A DNA stretch of 64,000 nucleotides, taken from positions 1-64,000 of the forward strand of contig CAWFRG010000017.1 in NCBI GenBank assembly GCA_963818205.1. Direction: 5' to 3'. Below the pieces are notes generated by a model. It did not search any database. It was not told where the DNA came from and saw only the letters and a list, made by a program, of their open reading frames with translations. Each line of letters begins with the position of its first letter. Within the stretch, counting starts at the first letter, position 1. The position numbers and the translations under genes were made by a program. Shown piece after piece: positions 44,670 through 54,251 of the stretch. The stretch is from CAVVYV01 sp963818205. Lineage in GTDB: Bacteria; Actinomycetota; Thermoleophilia; Solirubrobacterales; 70-9.

Positions 44670-45422
44670 ATGAAGCCCGCGGCGGGACTTGCGGCGGTCC
44701 TGCTCTGCTCGATTGCGATCGCGCTAGGGGTCGGGGTCGCGGCGAGCGCTCCGGCCGAGCCGCCGGCCTCGATTGCGGCCGAGGTCCAGGTGATCGGCCA
44801 CTCCGTCCAGGGGAGGCCGATCACCGCCGTGCAGCTCGGGGATCCCGCCGCCGAGCGGGTCGCCCTCGTGGTCGGGTTGATCCATGGCGACGAGCACGCC
44901 GGGCTCCGGATCGTCGATCGGGTCGAGGGCCGAGCCAGCGAGATCCAGGGAGTGCAGCTCTGGGTGATCCCCAGCGTCAATCCCGATGGCGCTCGCGCCC
45001 ATGCCCGAAAGAACGCCCATGGGGTCGACCTGAACAGAAACTTTCCCTACCGCTGGCGGGGCGGGCTGCCGCATTCGGACGGCTACTACCCCGGCCCGGA
45101 GCCGGCCTCCGAGCCCGAGACCCGGGCCGTGATCGACTTCGTCCGCCAGATCAAGCCCCAGATCTCCATCTGGTACCACCAGCCCTGGGGGGCGGTGCTC
45201 GCCTGCCACGGGCGCCCCACGCTCGCCGCCCGCTACGCGAAGCTGGTTCGGATGCGCACCTCTTGCCGGGGTAAGGGGTTACGGGGGACGGTGATCAGCT
45301 GGGAGAACGCCGGGATGCCCGGAACGTCGGCCTTCGTCGTCGAGCTGCCCGCGGGAAAGATCCGCGCCCGGGCGGCCCGCCGTCACGCGGGCGCCGCGAT
45401 CGCGCTCGCGGAGGGCGGCTGA
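44670..45422 (+). CDS. Secreted M14-family peptidase (MpaA/murein peptide amidase-like)
   Basis: This 250-residue zinc carboxypeptidase-like protein has an N-terminal signal segment (LAAVLLCSIAIALGVGVAASA). Zinc-site motifs are HGDEHAG (His and Glu) and YHQPWG (the third His). VDLNRNFP carries the substrate-binding Arg. The catalytic Glu is probably in AFVVELPAG. Likely targets are cell-wall peptides. The ATG follows GGAGGTGGGG. It overlaps the next amidase gene by one base. Confidence 0.87.
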   Translation: MKPAAGLAAVLLCSIAIALGVGVAASAPAEPPASIAAEVQVIGHSVQGRPITAVQLGDPAAERVALVVGLIHGDEHAGLRIVDRVEGRASEIQGVQLWVIPSVNPDGARAHARKNAHGVDLNRNFPYRWRGGLPHSDGYYPGPEPASEPETRAVIDFVRQIKPQISIWYHQPWGAVLACHGRPTLAARYAKLVRMRTSCRGKGLRGTVISWENAGMPGTSAFVVELPAGKIRARAARRHAGAAIALAEGG

Positions 45423-46094
45423 TGCGCGTCCTCGCCCTGTTCACTGTTCTCGCGCTGGTGGTCGGCACCGGGGCTGTCGCCTCCGGGGCGGAGGCGCCAC
45501 GCCGGCAGCGCCGCGGCGGCGAAGCCCGCGATCCAGAAGCGGCTGATCCCCTATCCGAAGAAGCGCAAGCGGGAGATGGCCGCCTACTCGAAGCGCCACT
45601 ACGGCCAGTACAAATGGGCGCTGGTCGACCCGAAGCTGATCGTCATCCACTACGCGGTGGCCGGCAGCATCGGGGCGATCTACAACACCTTCGCCCCCGA
45701 CCGGCCGGACGTCGAGTTCCACCAGCTGCCGGGCGTCTGCTCCCACTACGGGGTCGGCGCCGGGGGCGGCATCGCCAAGTTCGTGCCCCCCTCGATCCGG
45801 TGCCGGCACGTCGTCGGGCTCAACCACGTTGCGATCGGAATCGAGCACGTCGGCTTCAGCGACGGCGACATTCTCAACCGCCCACCGCAGCTCAGCGCCT
45901 CGCTCAAGCTCACCCAGTGGCTGCGGTGCCGCTTCGGGATCCCGATCGAGGGCGTGATCGGCCACAACGAAAGCCTCTCCTCGCCCTACTACAAGGAGCT
46001 CGACCCGCGCTTCAAGGGCCAGACCCACGGGGACTTCAACAAGGCCTCGATGGACATCTACCGGGACGAGCTCCGCAAACTGGGCGACTGCTGA
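45422..46094 (+). CDS. Secreted N-acetylmuramoyl-L-alanine amidase-like protein (frameshifted near 45510)
   Basis: This secreted amidase_2/PGRP-type hydrolase has about 223 residues. A signal peptide (LALFTVLALVVGTGAVASG) is followed by a basic linker and the catalytic domain. IVIHYAVAGS holds the first zinc His, GLNHVAIGIEHVG the usual central strand, and VIGHNE the later His. One extra base near 45510 separates the signal region from AAKPAIQKRLIPYPKK. It pairs with the upstream peptidase, suggesting joint cell-wall turnover. Confidence 0.82.
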
Positions 46095-46163
46095 GCCGCC
46101 CTCGCTTCGGCCTCCGACCGAGGTGAGAGACTGCCCCGGCTCCACCGTGGCGAGAATGGGTGG

Positions 46164-46892
46164 GTGCGTCTCGTCAAGTACCTCGCCCACAGCGGCGTCG
46201 CCTCGCGGCGTGCCGCCGAGGAGCTGATCGCCGGCGGGCGGGTGAGCGTCGGCGGCGAGGTGGTCACCGACCCCGCGCGGGACGTCGGCGAGGGAAGCGG
46301 GGTGGAGGTCGACGGGCGCCCCGTCGCCCCCGAGCCGCGCGAGGTCTGGGCGCTCAACAAGCCGGCCGGGGTCGTCTCCACGGCGCGCGAGCCGGGGCGG
46401 CGGCGCGCGGTCACCGACCTGGTCGAGTCTGAGCGCAGGCTCTACCCGGTCGGCCGCCTCGACGCCGACTCCACCGGGCTGATCCTGCTCACCAACGACG
46501 GCGAGCTCGCCAACCGGCTCACCCATCCCCGCTACGGCGTGCCGAAGACCTACCGGGTGAGCCTCGCCCGGCCGCCTGGCGAGGGAGAGATCGAGGAGCT
46601 GCGAGCCGGTGTCCGGCTCGACGACGGTCCCACGGCGCCCGCCGAGGTCGAGCGCTGGGGCGAGCGCGGACTCGAGATCACGATCCGGGAGGGGCGCAAG
46701 CGCCAGGTCCGGCGGATGGCCGAGGCGGTCGGCCACCGGGTCGAGGCGCTCACCAGAATCAGGATCGGGCAGCTGGAGCTGGGGGACCTGGGGCGGGGGG
46801 AGGCGCGGCTGCTGAGCCCCGACGAGGTCGACTCCCTCTGGCAAGATGCTCGCCCGATGCGAACGGCGGCGAAGAAACGGAGCGAAGAGTGA
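46164..46892 (+). CDS. RluB/RsuA-family pseudouridine synthase
   Basis: This 242-residue pseudouridine synthase modifies rRNA (probably 23S, RluB-like). An S4 domain at the N-terminus (VKYLAHSGVASRRAAEELI) precedes the catalytic domain. The catalytic Asp is in GRLDADSTGLILLTNDG, and EGRKRQVRRM is typical of the family. The GTG start is 6 nt after GAGAAT. Position after scpAB is the common order. It overlaps the chorismate mutase gene by 4 bp. Confidence 0.94.
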   Translation: MRLVKYLAHSGVASRRAAEELIAGGRVSVGGEVVTDPARDVGEGSGVEVDGRPVAPEPREVWALNKPAGVVSTAREPGRRRAVTDLVESERRLYPVGRLDADSTGLILLTNDGELANRLTHPRYGVPKTYRVSLARPPGEGEIEELRAGVRLDDGPTAPAEVERWGERGLEITIREGRKRQVRRMAEAVGHRVEALTRIRIGQLELGDLGRGEARLLSPDEVDSLWQDARPMRTAAKKRSEE

Positions 46893-47269
46893 CCGGCGAG
46901 GCGAATCGGCTCTGGGCGGTGCGTGGCGCGATCAAGGTCGCCAGCAACGACACCGAGGCGATCCTCAACGGCACCGAAGAGCTGATGCGCGAGCTGATCG
47001 AGCGGAACGAGCTCGAGCCCGAGCGGATCGTGAGCTGCATCTTCACCTCCACCCACGACCTGAACGCCGAGTTCCCCGCGGTGGCGGCCCGCAAGCTCGG
47101 CCTCGCCGAGGTGCCTCTGCTCTGCGCGCGAGAGATCGACGTTCCGGGGGCGATGCCCTCGGTGATCCGGGTGCTGGTCCACTACTACGCGCCGTCCGAT
47201 CACGAGCCGGCCCACACCTACCTCGGCAAGGCGCAGGAGCTGCGCTCGGACCTGCACGCCGCCCAGTAG
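46889..47269 (+). CDS. aroH: AroH-type chorismate mutase
   Basis: This monofunctional chorismate mutase converts chorismate to prephenate in phenylalanine and tyrosine synthesis. The 126-residue trimeric type is recognised by WAVRGAIKV (active-site Arg), FTSTHDLNAEFPAVAAR, LLCAREIDVPGA and VLVHYY. The GTG start overlaps the pseudouridine synthase gene. hisC, DAHP synthase, tyrA and aroA follow within 6 kb, so this is an aromatic amino acid cluster. Confidence 0.95.
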   Translation: MTGEANRLWAVRGAIKVASNDTEAILNGTEELMRELIERNELEPERIVSCIFTSTHDLNAEFPAVAARKLGLAEVPLLCAREIDVPGAMPSVIRVLVHYYAPSDHEPAHTYLGKAQELRSDLHAAQ

Positions 47270-47277
47270 GGGCGGAA

Positions 47278-47790
47278 ATGGTCCGGATCAGGGAGGCGTT
47301 TCCGATCGATACGGAGGCCATCGTCGAGGTGACCGCGTCGGGCTGGCGGGCGGCCTACCCCGGGATCGTCCCCGCCAGGCACCTCCGGGATCTGCCGATC
47401 TCCACCTGGCGCCACGATGTCAGGAGCGGGTTGCGGGCCCCCGAGGGAGACTCGTTCACCCGGATCGCAGACCTCGACGGCGTCGTCGCCGGCTATTGCT
47501 ACGTCGCGGCACCCGCCCGGGGGGAGCCGGAGGGCTCGCGGGCGGCGGAGCTCGTCGCGATCTATGTCGAGCCGGCCTTCTGGCGGAGCGGAATCGGCCG
47601 CGAGCTCGCCCGCGCCGCGATCTCCGAGGCGCGGGAGCGCTCCTACGAGGAGATGGTCCTCTGGACCTTCGAGGACAACCGGCGGGCGCTCGCCTTCTAC
47701 AAGGCGCTCGGTTGGGAACCCGATTCGGGCAGGCGGCCACATCGGGCGACCGGCGTTTCGACGCTGAAATTGAGGCGGGCGCTCGCCTGA
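47278..47790 (+). CDS. GNAT family N-acetyltransferase
   Basis: This 170-residue acetyltransferase has the acetyl-CoA loop near EPAFWRSGIGRELARAAI and the C-terminal AFYKALGWEPDSG. The N-terminal region (RIREAFPIDTEAIVEVTASGW) is typical of RimI-like GNATs. It follows aroH by 8 bp. The substrate is unknown. A shrunken relative lies immediately downstream. Confidence 0.9.
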   Translation: MVRIREAFPIDTEAIVEVTASGWRAAYPGIVPARHLRDLPISTWRHDVRSGLRAPEGDSFTRIADLDGVVAGYCYVAAPARGEPEGSRAAELVAIYVEPAFWRSGIGRELARAAISEARERSYEEMVLWTFEDNRRALAFYKALGWEPDSGRRPHRATGVSTLKLRRALA

Positions 47791-47827
47791 GCCTCCCAGA
47801 CGGACGGCCATGCACAATGCGACGACG

Positions 47828-47998
47828 ATGTTGCGGGTCCGGGACGCGTTCACGCGCGTCGCCGAGGTCGACGGGGCCTTCGCTGGTTACTGCTATGTCG
47901 CCTTCTACGAGCGGCAGGGGTGGAGTCGCGACGGGGCCGAGAAGGTTCACCCTCGCGCCCAGGCGGTGGCCGTCAGATTGCAGCGCGCGGTGGCGTAG
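47828..47998 (+). pseudogene. Shrunken copy of the upstream GNAT gene
   Basis: This 56-residue reading frame looks like the preceding GNAT with two large in-frame deletions. LRVRDAF matches VRIREAF. FTRVAEVDGAFAGYCYVA matches FTRIADLDGVVAGYCYVA. FYERQGW and the terminal RLQRAVA match FYKALGW and KLRRALA. The acetyl-CoA-binding part is gone, so it cannot be a working acetyltransferase. It keeps an intact frame and a CACAAT element 9 nt before the ATG. Confidence 0.7.
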
Positions 47999-48026
47999 AC
48001 AGCTCGCCAGGCACAATACGGCGGCG

Positions 48027-49118
48027 ATGCCGGTCACCTTTGCCGAGAAGCTCGCGCGGATTCCGCACTACGAGCCGGGCACCTCGCTCGACGAGGCCCA
48101 GGCGCGCGCCGAGACCGCCGACGCGATCAAGCTCGCCTCGAACGAGTCGCCGTTCCCGCCCCACCCCGCGGTGATCGAGGCGATCGCCGCCGCCGCCGAT
48201 GGCGTCAACCGGTATCCCGATCCGGCGGCGAGCGTGCTGCGGCGGAGGATCGCCGAGCGCTTCGACACCGATCCGGCCCGGATCGCCATCTCAAACGGCT
48301 CCTGCGAGATCCTCCTCGCGGCCGCGCTCGCCCTCTGTGAGAAGGGTGACGAGATCCTCTACGCCTGGCCCTCGTTCTCGATCTACCCGTACCTGCCGGC
48401 GCTCTCGGGCGCTCGCGAGATCCGGGTCCCGCTCACAGAGGACAACGTCCACGACCTCGACGCGATGCTGGAGGAGATCACCGCGGCGACCCAACTGCTC
48501 ATCGTCTGCAATCCGAACAACCCGACCGGGACCTACATCCCCGTTGCCGAGATCGGCGCGTTCGTTGACCAGGTCCCCGACCGGGTGACGGTGATCCTCG
48601 ACGAGGCCTACATCGAGTACCAGGCGAGCGACGACCCCGACTCGACCCTCGACCTGATCGCCGACCGCCCCAACTTGGTCCTCCTGCGCACCTTCAGCAA
48701 GTGCTACGGCCTCGCCGGCCTCCGGGTCGGGTTCGCGCTTTGCTCGCCCCGCTTCCGCTCCGCCGTAGACGCCGTCCGCCAGCCGTTCAGCGTCAACCAC
48801 CTCGCTCAGGCTGCCGCCGCCGAGGCGATCCTCCACCAGGACGATGTCGTCGACCGGGTGGAGAAGAACCTGGTCGAGCGGCTCTTCGTCGAGGAGCGGA
48901 TCGGCGAGCTCGACCTGGAAACGGCGGACTCGGAGGCGAACTTCTCCTGGATCGATCTCGGCGACAGCGACGAGGCCGAGGTGGTGGACTCGCTAGCCCG
49001 AGCGGGAGTTGCGGTGCGAGCCGGCAGCGCCCTCGGCGGCCCCGGCCACCTCCGGGTCACCTACGGAACCCGCCCCGAGAACGAGCGCTTCCTCACGGCC
49101 CTGGCCGAGGCGATCTGA
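48027..49118 (+). CDS. hisC: HisC-type aminotransferase
   Basis: This 363-residue PLP aminotransferase of the histidinol-phosphate/aromatic group has KLASNESPFPP, CNPNNPTGT, DEAYIEY and the PLP lysine in TFSKCYGLAGLRVG. In this setting, between chorismate mutase and DAHP synthase/tyrA, it may transaminate phenylpyruvate or 4-hydroxyphenylpyruvate; HisC enzymes often do both. The ATG is 9 nt after CACAAT. The 19 bp before its start resemble those before the GNAT remnant (16 of 19 identical). Confidence 0.93.
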   Translation: MPVTFAEKLARIPHYEPGTSLDEAQARAETADAIKLASNESPFPPHPAVIEAIAAAADGVNRYPDPAASVLRRRIAERFDTDPARIAISNGSCEILLAAALALCEKGDEILYAWPSFSIYPYLPALSGAREIRVPLTEDNVHDLDAMLEEITAATQLLIVCNPNNPTGTYIPVAEIGAFVDQVPDRVTVILDEAYIEYQASDDPDSTLDLIADRPNLVLLRTFSKCYGLAGLRVGFALCSPRFRSAVDAVRQPFSVNHLAQAAAAEAILHQDDVVDRVEKNLVERLFVEERIGELDLETADSEANFSWIDLGDSDEAEVVDSLARAGVAVRAGSALGGPGHLRVTYGTRPENERFLTALAEAI

Positions 49119-49164
49119 GCTTGCGCAACAGGAACGGTGGGGAAGCGTTGGCCCTCTATCGCGG

Positions 49165-50034
49165 TCATTCGTACGCCGGGCGGCGAGCCGCCCGGAGCGG
49201 GGCGGGGATCAGGGCCGTGCCGGCGATCACCAGACAGAACGCGACCGTGCGCCCTGTGATCTCCACCACCCCCGTCCCGACCACATCACGGAAGACCAGG
49301 ACGCCGCCGACGATCGCGACGAGATTGGCCGCCACCGAGGTGAGCGCGATGACCTCGACCCCCGGGCCGAGCTGCAAGCCGCGGGCCGAGGCGTAGAAGG
49401 CAACCACCGAGGCGGCCAGCGCCGCGAACGTCCATGGGCTGATCAGCTCGAGGACCCCGTCCTCGACGGCGTCGGTCAGGAACTTGATCGCGATGTCGGA
49501 GACCCCGAACAGCGCGCCTGCGGCTGCGCCGAGGAGCATGCCCTGCCCCGAGGGCTGAAGCCCCAGGCGGCCGGACATCGCGGCAAACCCGGTGGCGAGC
49601 AGAAGGACGGTGCACTCGATGGCGATCAGGGCGGCGAGCGCGTGGCCCGGAGGCCCTCCGGGTTGTGACTCCTGGGTGAGCCCGATTACGGCGAGCCCGG
49701 CCGCCGTGATGATCACGCCGATCCACTGCCGCCGACCGAGGTGGAATCCGAAGAAGCGCTCGGCGAGCACGGCGAGGAAGACCAGCCCGGCTGAGAGGAC
49801 GGCCTGCACGATCGACAGCGGAGCTAGCGCAAGGGCACCTACGTGAAGTGCCCAGGCTCCGACCGCCACCAGCCAGCCCACCGCGAACCATTTGGAGCGG
49901 AAGAGCTCGGCGGCACTCCGCAGCGGATGCCGAACGCGCACGGGCGGCGCCAGGACCGCGCCCTGCTGCTTGAGCAGAAAGGAGACGCTCGTCGCGAGGG
50001 CGGAGGCCAGGGCTAGCGCGAGTCCGTAGTTCAC
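49165..50034 (-). CDS. DMT/EamA-type membrane transporter
   Basis: This 289-residue protein has about nine to ten membrane segments, including ALALASALATSVSFLLKQQGA, IVQAVLSAGLVFLAVLAE, WIGVIITAAGLAVIGL and FCLVIAGTALIPAP. The repeat-like architecture fits the drug/metabolite transporter superfamily. The GTG start faces the DAHP synthase leader region divergently. Aromatic amino acid export is conceivable from context only. Confidence 0.82.
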   Translation of the reverse strand: MNYGLALALASALATSVSFLLKQQGAVLAPPVRVRHPLRSAAELFRSKWFAVGWLVAVGAWALHVGALALAPLSIVQAVLSAGLVFLAVLAERFFGFHLGRRQWIGVIITAAGLAVIGLTQESQPGGPPGHALAALIAIECTVLLLATGFAAMSGRLGLQPSGQGMLLGAAAGALFGVSDIAIKFLTDAVEDGVLELISPWTFAALAASVVAFYASARGLQLGPGVEVIALTSVAANLVAIVGGVLVFRDVVGTGVVEITGRTVAFCLVIAGTALIPAPLRAARRPAYE

Positions 50035-50089
50035 ACCGGATCAGTTTCCCTGCTCCAGGCGAAGATCGCGTCAAGACGATGCCGCCCCG

Positions 50090-50118
50090 GTGACAGCAGG
50101 AAAGGCGTCTGCTACAAC
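50090..50118 (+). promoter_or_regulatory. Promoter of the aroF leader
   Basis: GTGACA (50090-50095) and TACAAC (50113-50118) are separated by exactly 17 bp. The -10 ends 9 nt before the ATG of the leader peptide, so the leader peptide itself would be translated from a leaderless mRNA. Confidence 0.65.
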
Positions 50119-50127
50119 CTGAGTCGT

Positions 50128-50217
50128 ATGGAGCAGCACGGCGCGCACAGACTCGTTTCACCGAGCCGGTACACGGCTCGCACGCGTGCCTATTTCTACT
50201 TTTGGCGATTTAGCTAG
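50128..50217 (+). CDS. Aromatic-rich leader peptide of DAHP synthase (attenuator)
   Basis: A 29-codon reading frame runs from ATG at 50128 to TAG at 50217, 121 bp before the DAHP synthase start. It is ordinary until residue 21 and then reads YFYFWRFS: six aromatic codons out of seven (two Tyr, three Phe, one Trp) just before the stop. Such a run in front of the first enzyme of aromatic synthesis is the signature of ribosome-mediated attenuation, as established for trp and phe operons. Stalling at scarce Tyr, Phe or Trp tRNA would change the folding of the RNA immediately downstream. Regulation is inferred; the peptide and spacing are seen directly. Confidence 0.75.
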   Translation: MEQHGAHRLVSPSRYTARTRAYFYFWRFS

Positions 50218-50224
50218 GCGTCCG

Positions 50225-50272
50225 GCCCGCGGCTGCCACAGCCGCCGACGCAGAAGCATCCCGCCGCCGGGC
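50225..50272 (+). promoter_or_regulatory. Competing RNA hairpins of the aroF attenuator
   Basis: GCGGCTG (50229-50235) pairs perfectly with CAGCCGC (50239-50245), loop CCA, beginning 12 nt after the leader stop codon. An exclusive alternative pairs 50225-50233 (GCCCGCGGC) with 50263-50272, with one bulged C. The two share bases 50229-50233 and cannot form together. No T tract follows, so control may be at translation or by another termination route. Confidence 0.5.
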
Positions 50273-50338
50273 GCCGCCTCCCAGGGACGTCGCTGCACCC
50301 AAGGACATCGCCAGACCAGTAGAAAGAGGGACCCCCGA

Positions 50339-51433
<1,095 letters not shown>

Positions 51434-51446
51434 TCTGGATCCGTAG

Positions 51447-52526
51447 ATGAGGGTTGCCGTTCTAGGGGTGGGCCTGATCGGCGGCTCGATCGGGATGGCG
51501 GCGCGCTCGCGCCTGGACGCGGAGGTTTCCGGCTTCGATCCCGACAGCGGCCTGCTCTCGCGGGCGGAGGAGCTCGGAGCGATCAGCGCCTCGGCCGGCT
51601 CGGTCGCCGAAGCGGTGGATGGGGCGGAGATCGTCTTCTGCGCGGCGCCGGTTCGGGCGCTGCCGTCGCTTGCCGGCGAGGCGCTCGCCGCCAGCTCCGA
51701 TCAGACCGCGGTTACCGACGTCGGCTCGGTCAAGCGCGAGGTGCTCGTCGCCCTCGGGGACGAGGGCCGTTTCATCGGCGGGCACCCGCTGGCGGGCGCC
51801 GAGACCTCGGGGGTGGAGCACGCCCGCGCCGATCTCTTCGAGGGCGCCCGCTGGTATCTCACCCCCGGCGCGCGAACCGAGGGCGTTCTCTACGACCGCG
51901 TCCAACGGACGATCGCCGACCTCGGCGCGCGCCCCCAGGCGATCGATGCCGAGGTCCACGACCGGCTGATGGCAACGGTCAGCCACCTGCCGCACGTGCT
52001 CGCAAACGTGCTCGTCTCCCAGGCGGCCACTGCGCTCACCGAGGAGGCCGAGCGGCTGCCCGAAATCGGGCCGAGCTTCCGTGACGCGACCAGGGTCGCC
52101 GGCGCCAATCCGGCGATCTGGGGCGACATCTTCACCGGCAACCGCGAGGCGGTTGCGGGCGAGATCGACGCCGTCGCCCGCCGCCTGAGCGAGGCCGCGG
52201 AGCTGCTCCGTGGCGGTGAGCGCGATGCGGTCGCCGCCTGGCACGCGGCCGCGGGCGAGCGCCGCCGCGACTTGCTCGAGACGGAGCTGGTCGGCGGCCC
52301 GCTGCACGAGCTCCGCGTCCGGGTCCCGAACCGGCCCGGGATCGTCGCCGAGCTGGCGCTCGCCATGGGAAGAGCCGGGGTGAACATCGAAGACATGGCG
52401 CTGTACCCGGCGGCGGACATGACCTCCGGGGCGGTCTCGCTGTTCATCGCGGGCGATGTACAGGCGGAGCGCGCCGAGCACCTGGTACGCGAGCTGGGCC
52501 ACGACGTCACCCGAGTCGAACGATGA
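51447..52526 (+). CDS. tyrA: Prephenate dehydrogenase with ACT domain
   Basis: TyrA oxidatively decarboxylates prephenate to 4-hydroxyphenylpyruvate for tyrosine. The 359-residue protein has the NAD-binding start VAVLGVGLIGGSIG, the active-site TVSHLPHVLAN and GGHPLAGAETSGV. A C-terminal ACT domain (ELRVRVPNRPGIVAELALAM to the end) implies tyrosine feedback. It follows aroF by 13 bp and overlaps aroA by 4 bp, so it shares the attenuated transcript. Confidence 0.95.
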   Translation: MRVAVLGVGLIGGSIGMAARSRLDAEVSGFDPDSGLLSRAEELGAISASAGSVAEAVDGAEIVFCAAPVRALPSLAGEALAASSDQTAVTDVGSVKREVLVALGDEGRFIGGHPLAGAETSGVEHARADLFEGARWYLTPGARTEGVLYDRVQRTIADLGARPQAIDAEVHDRLMATVSHLPHVLANVLVSQAATALTEEAERLPEIGPSFRDATRVAGANPAIWGDIFTGNREAVAGEIDAVARRLSEAAELLRGGERDAVAAWHAAAGERRRDLLETELVGGPLHELRVRVPNRPGIVAELALAMGRAGVNIEDMALYPAADMTSGAVSLFIAGDVQAERAEHLVRELGHDVTRVER

Positions 52527-53848
52527 AGTTCGGTCCTGCGAGCTCCCTGAAGGGAGAGCTGCGGCCGCCGCCGGACAAGTCGATCTCTCATCGCGCCGCC
52601 CTGATCGGAGCGATGGCCGATGGCCCCACCCGGATCTCGGGCTATCTCGACTCCGCCGACACCCGGGCGACGCTGGCGGCGGTGCGCTCGGTTGGCGGGG
52701 TCGTAAGCGAGGGCGAGCCGGACGGCCACGGTGGCCTCTTCGTCGAGGTCCAGGGCGCCGGATTGCGCGGCGCGGCGCCCGCCGAGATCGACGTCGGCAA
52801 CGCCGGCACCCTGCTGCGGATCATGCCTGGCTGGCTGGCGGGGCAGCCCCGCGGCGAGTGGACGCTGGACGGCGACGACTCGATCCGGCGGCGACCGGTC
52901 GATCGCGTCGCCGACCCCCTGAGGCTGATGGGCGCCGACGTCGAGTGCCGCGAGGGACGCTTGCCGCCAATTCGGGTGCGCGGCGCTCCCCTCCGAGGGA
53001 TCACCTATGAGCCGCCGATGGCGAGCGCCCAGGTGAAGTCCTGCCTTCTGCTCGCCGGGCTCCTGGCAGAAGGCGAGACCGTCGTCCGCGAGCCGGTCCA
53101 GACCAGGGACCACACCGAGCGGATGCTGGCCGCGGCGGGCGCCAGGATTCGCCGGAGCGGGGAGGAGCTGACGATCTCTCCGGCCGAGCGGCTCGAATCC
53201 GGCGACGTGCCGGTTCCCGCCGACTTCTCCTCGGCCGCCTTCTTCATCACCGCCGCCCTGATCGTTCCCGGCAGCGAGCTCACCCTGCGCGAGGTGGGTA
53301 TCAACGCCAGCCGCATCGGCCTGCTCACCGTGTTGGCCCGAATGGGAGTCGAGATGGGTGGCGCCCACGCCGAGCGGGCCGCGATGACAGTGAACGAGAT
53401 CAGCGAGCCCGGCCCCGAGCCGCGGGCGACGCTCCATGTCCGCAGCTCCGCCCTGACAGGCACCACGATCTCCCCGGAAGAGGTGCCGGCTGCGATCGAC
53501 GAGCTGCCCCTGATCGCGCTGCTCGGCTGCTTCGCCGAGGGGGAAACGGTGGTCGGCGGCGCCGAGGAGCTCCGCCACAAGGAGTCGGACCGGATCGCCG
53601 GCGTGGTCGAAGGGCTCGCCGCCATTGGAGCCGAGATCGAGGCCCGGCCGGACGGCTTCGCGATCCGGGGGACGGGTGAGCTCCGCGGTGGCCGGCTCGG
53701 CGCTCGCGGCGATCACCGCCTGGCGATGCTCGGGGCGATCGCCGGACTCGCCTCCCGGGAGGGGGTGGAGGTGGATGAGTTCGACTCGGTCGCGGTCAGC
53801 TATCCGGGCTTCGAGCGGGACCTGCGGCGGCTCTCTCGGAGCGACTAG
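52523..53848 (+). CDS. aroA: 5-enolpyruvylshikimate-3-phosphate synthase
   Basis: EPSPS is the sixth shikimate-pathway enzyme. The 441-residue protein begins with the substrate loop PPPDKSISHRAALIGAMADG, has the PEP-binding NAGTLLRIMPG, and in the second half DFSSAAFFI and ELRHKESDRI. It belongs to an aroF-tyrA-aroA operon. The gene is intact. The segment LLRIMPGWLAG differs from the plant and enteric NAGTAMRPLTA pattern and resembles the class II type. Confidence 0.95.
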   Translation: MKFGPASSLKGELRPPPDKSISHRAALIGAMADGPTRISGYLDSADTRATLAAVRSVGGVVSEGEPDGHGGLFVEVQGAGLRGAAPAEIDVGNAGTLLRIMPGWLAGQPRGEWTLDGDDSIRRRPVDRVADPLRLMGADVECREGRLPPIRVRGAPLRGITYEPPMASAQVKSCLLLAGLLAEGETVVREPVQTRDHTERMLAAAGARIRRSGEELTISPAERLESGDVPVPADFSSAAFFITAALIVPGSELTLREVGINASRIGLLTVLARMGVEMGGAHAERAAMTVNEISEPGPEPRATLHVRSSALTGTTISPEEVPAAIDELPLIALLGCFAEGETVVGGAEELRHKESDRIAGVVEGLAAIGAEIEARPDGFAIRGTGELRGGRLGARGDHRLAMLGAIAGLASREGVEVDEFDSVAVSYPGFERDLRRLSRSD

Positions 53849-53861
53849 ACTGCCGCGCCTG

Positions 53862-54236
53862 GTGGATATGAAGCTCGAACTGGTGCCGGTCCCGGTCACC
53901 GACGTCGATCGGGCGAAGGCGTTCTACACCGAGAAGGCCGGCTTCAACGCGGATCACGACCACAAGGTCAGCGACGAGCTCCGCTTCGTCCAGCTGACTC
54001 CGCCGGGGTCGGCATGCTCGATCGTGCTCGGGACCGGGATCACCGAAATGGAGCCCGGTTCGGTCAACGCCTACCAGATGGTGGTCGAGGACGCCGAGGC
54101 GGCGCGGGAGGAGCTCTCCGGCCGCGGGGTCGAGGTCTCGGACGTCCAGGAGTTCCCCTGGGGCAAGTTCGTCTTCTTCAGCGATCCCGACCGCAATCGC
54201 TGGGCCCTCCAGCAGATCACGATCCCGGCCGGCTGA
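53862..54236 (+). CDS. VOC-family (glyoxalase-like) protein
   Basis: This 124-residue protein of the vicinal oxygen chelate superfamily starts LELVPVPVTDVDRAKAFYTEKAGF and ends FVFFSDPDRNRWALQQ. The family covers glyoxalases, dioxygenases and resistance proteins, and no specific reaction can be assigned. The GTG at 53862 lies 10 nt after TAGACT; an ATG two codons later is also possible. Confidence 0.88.
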   Translation: MDMKLELVPVPVTDVDRAKAFYTEKAGFNADHDHKVSDELRFVQLTPPGSACSIVLGTGITEMEPGSVNAYQMVVEDAEAAREELSGRGVEVSDVQEFPWGKFVFFSDPDRNRWALQQITIPAG

Positions 54237-54251
54237 GATTTCAAGTCGGCG

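Noticed and set aside
50186..50338. N-terminal extension of DAHP synthase from the GTG at 50186
   Set aside because: The extension is Arg/Pro-rich with no family similarity, overlaps the leader peptide and hairpins, and the ATG at 50339 has a Shine-Dalgarno sequence.
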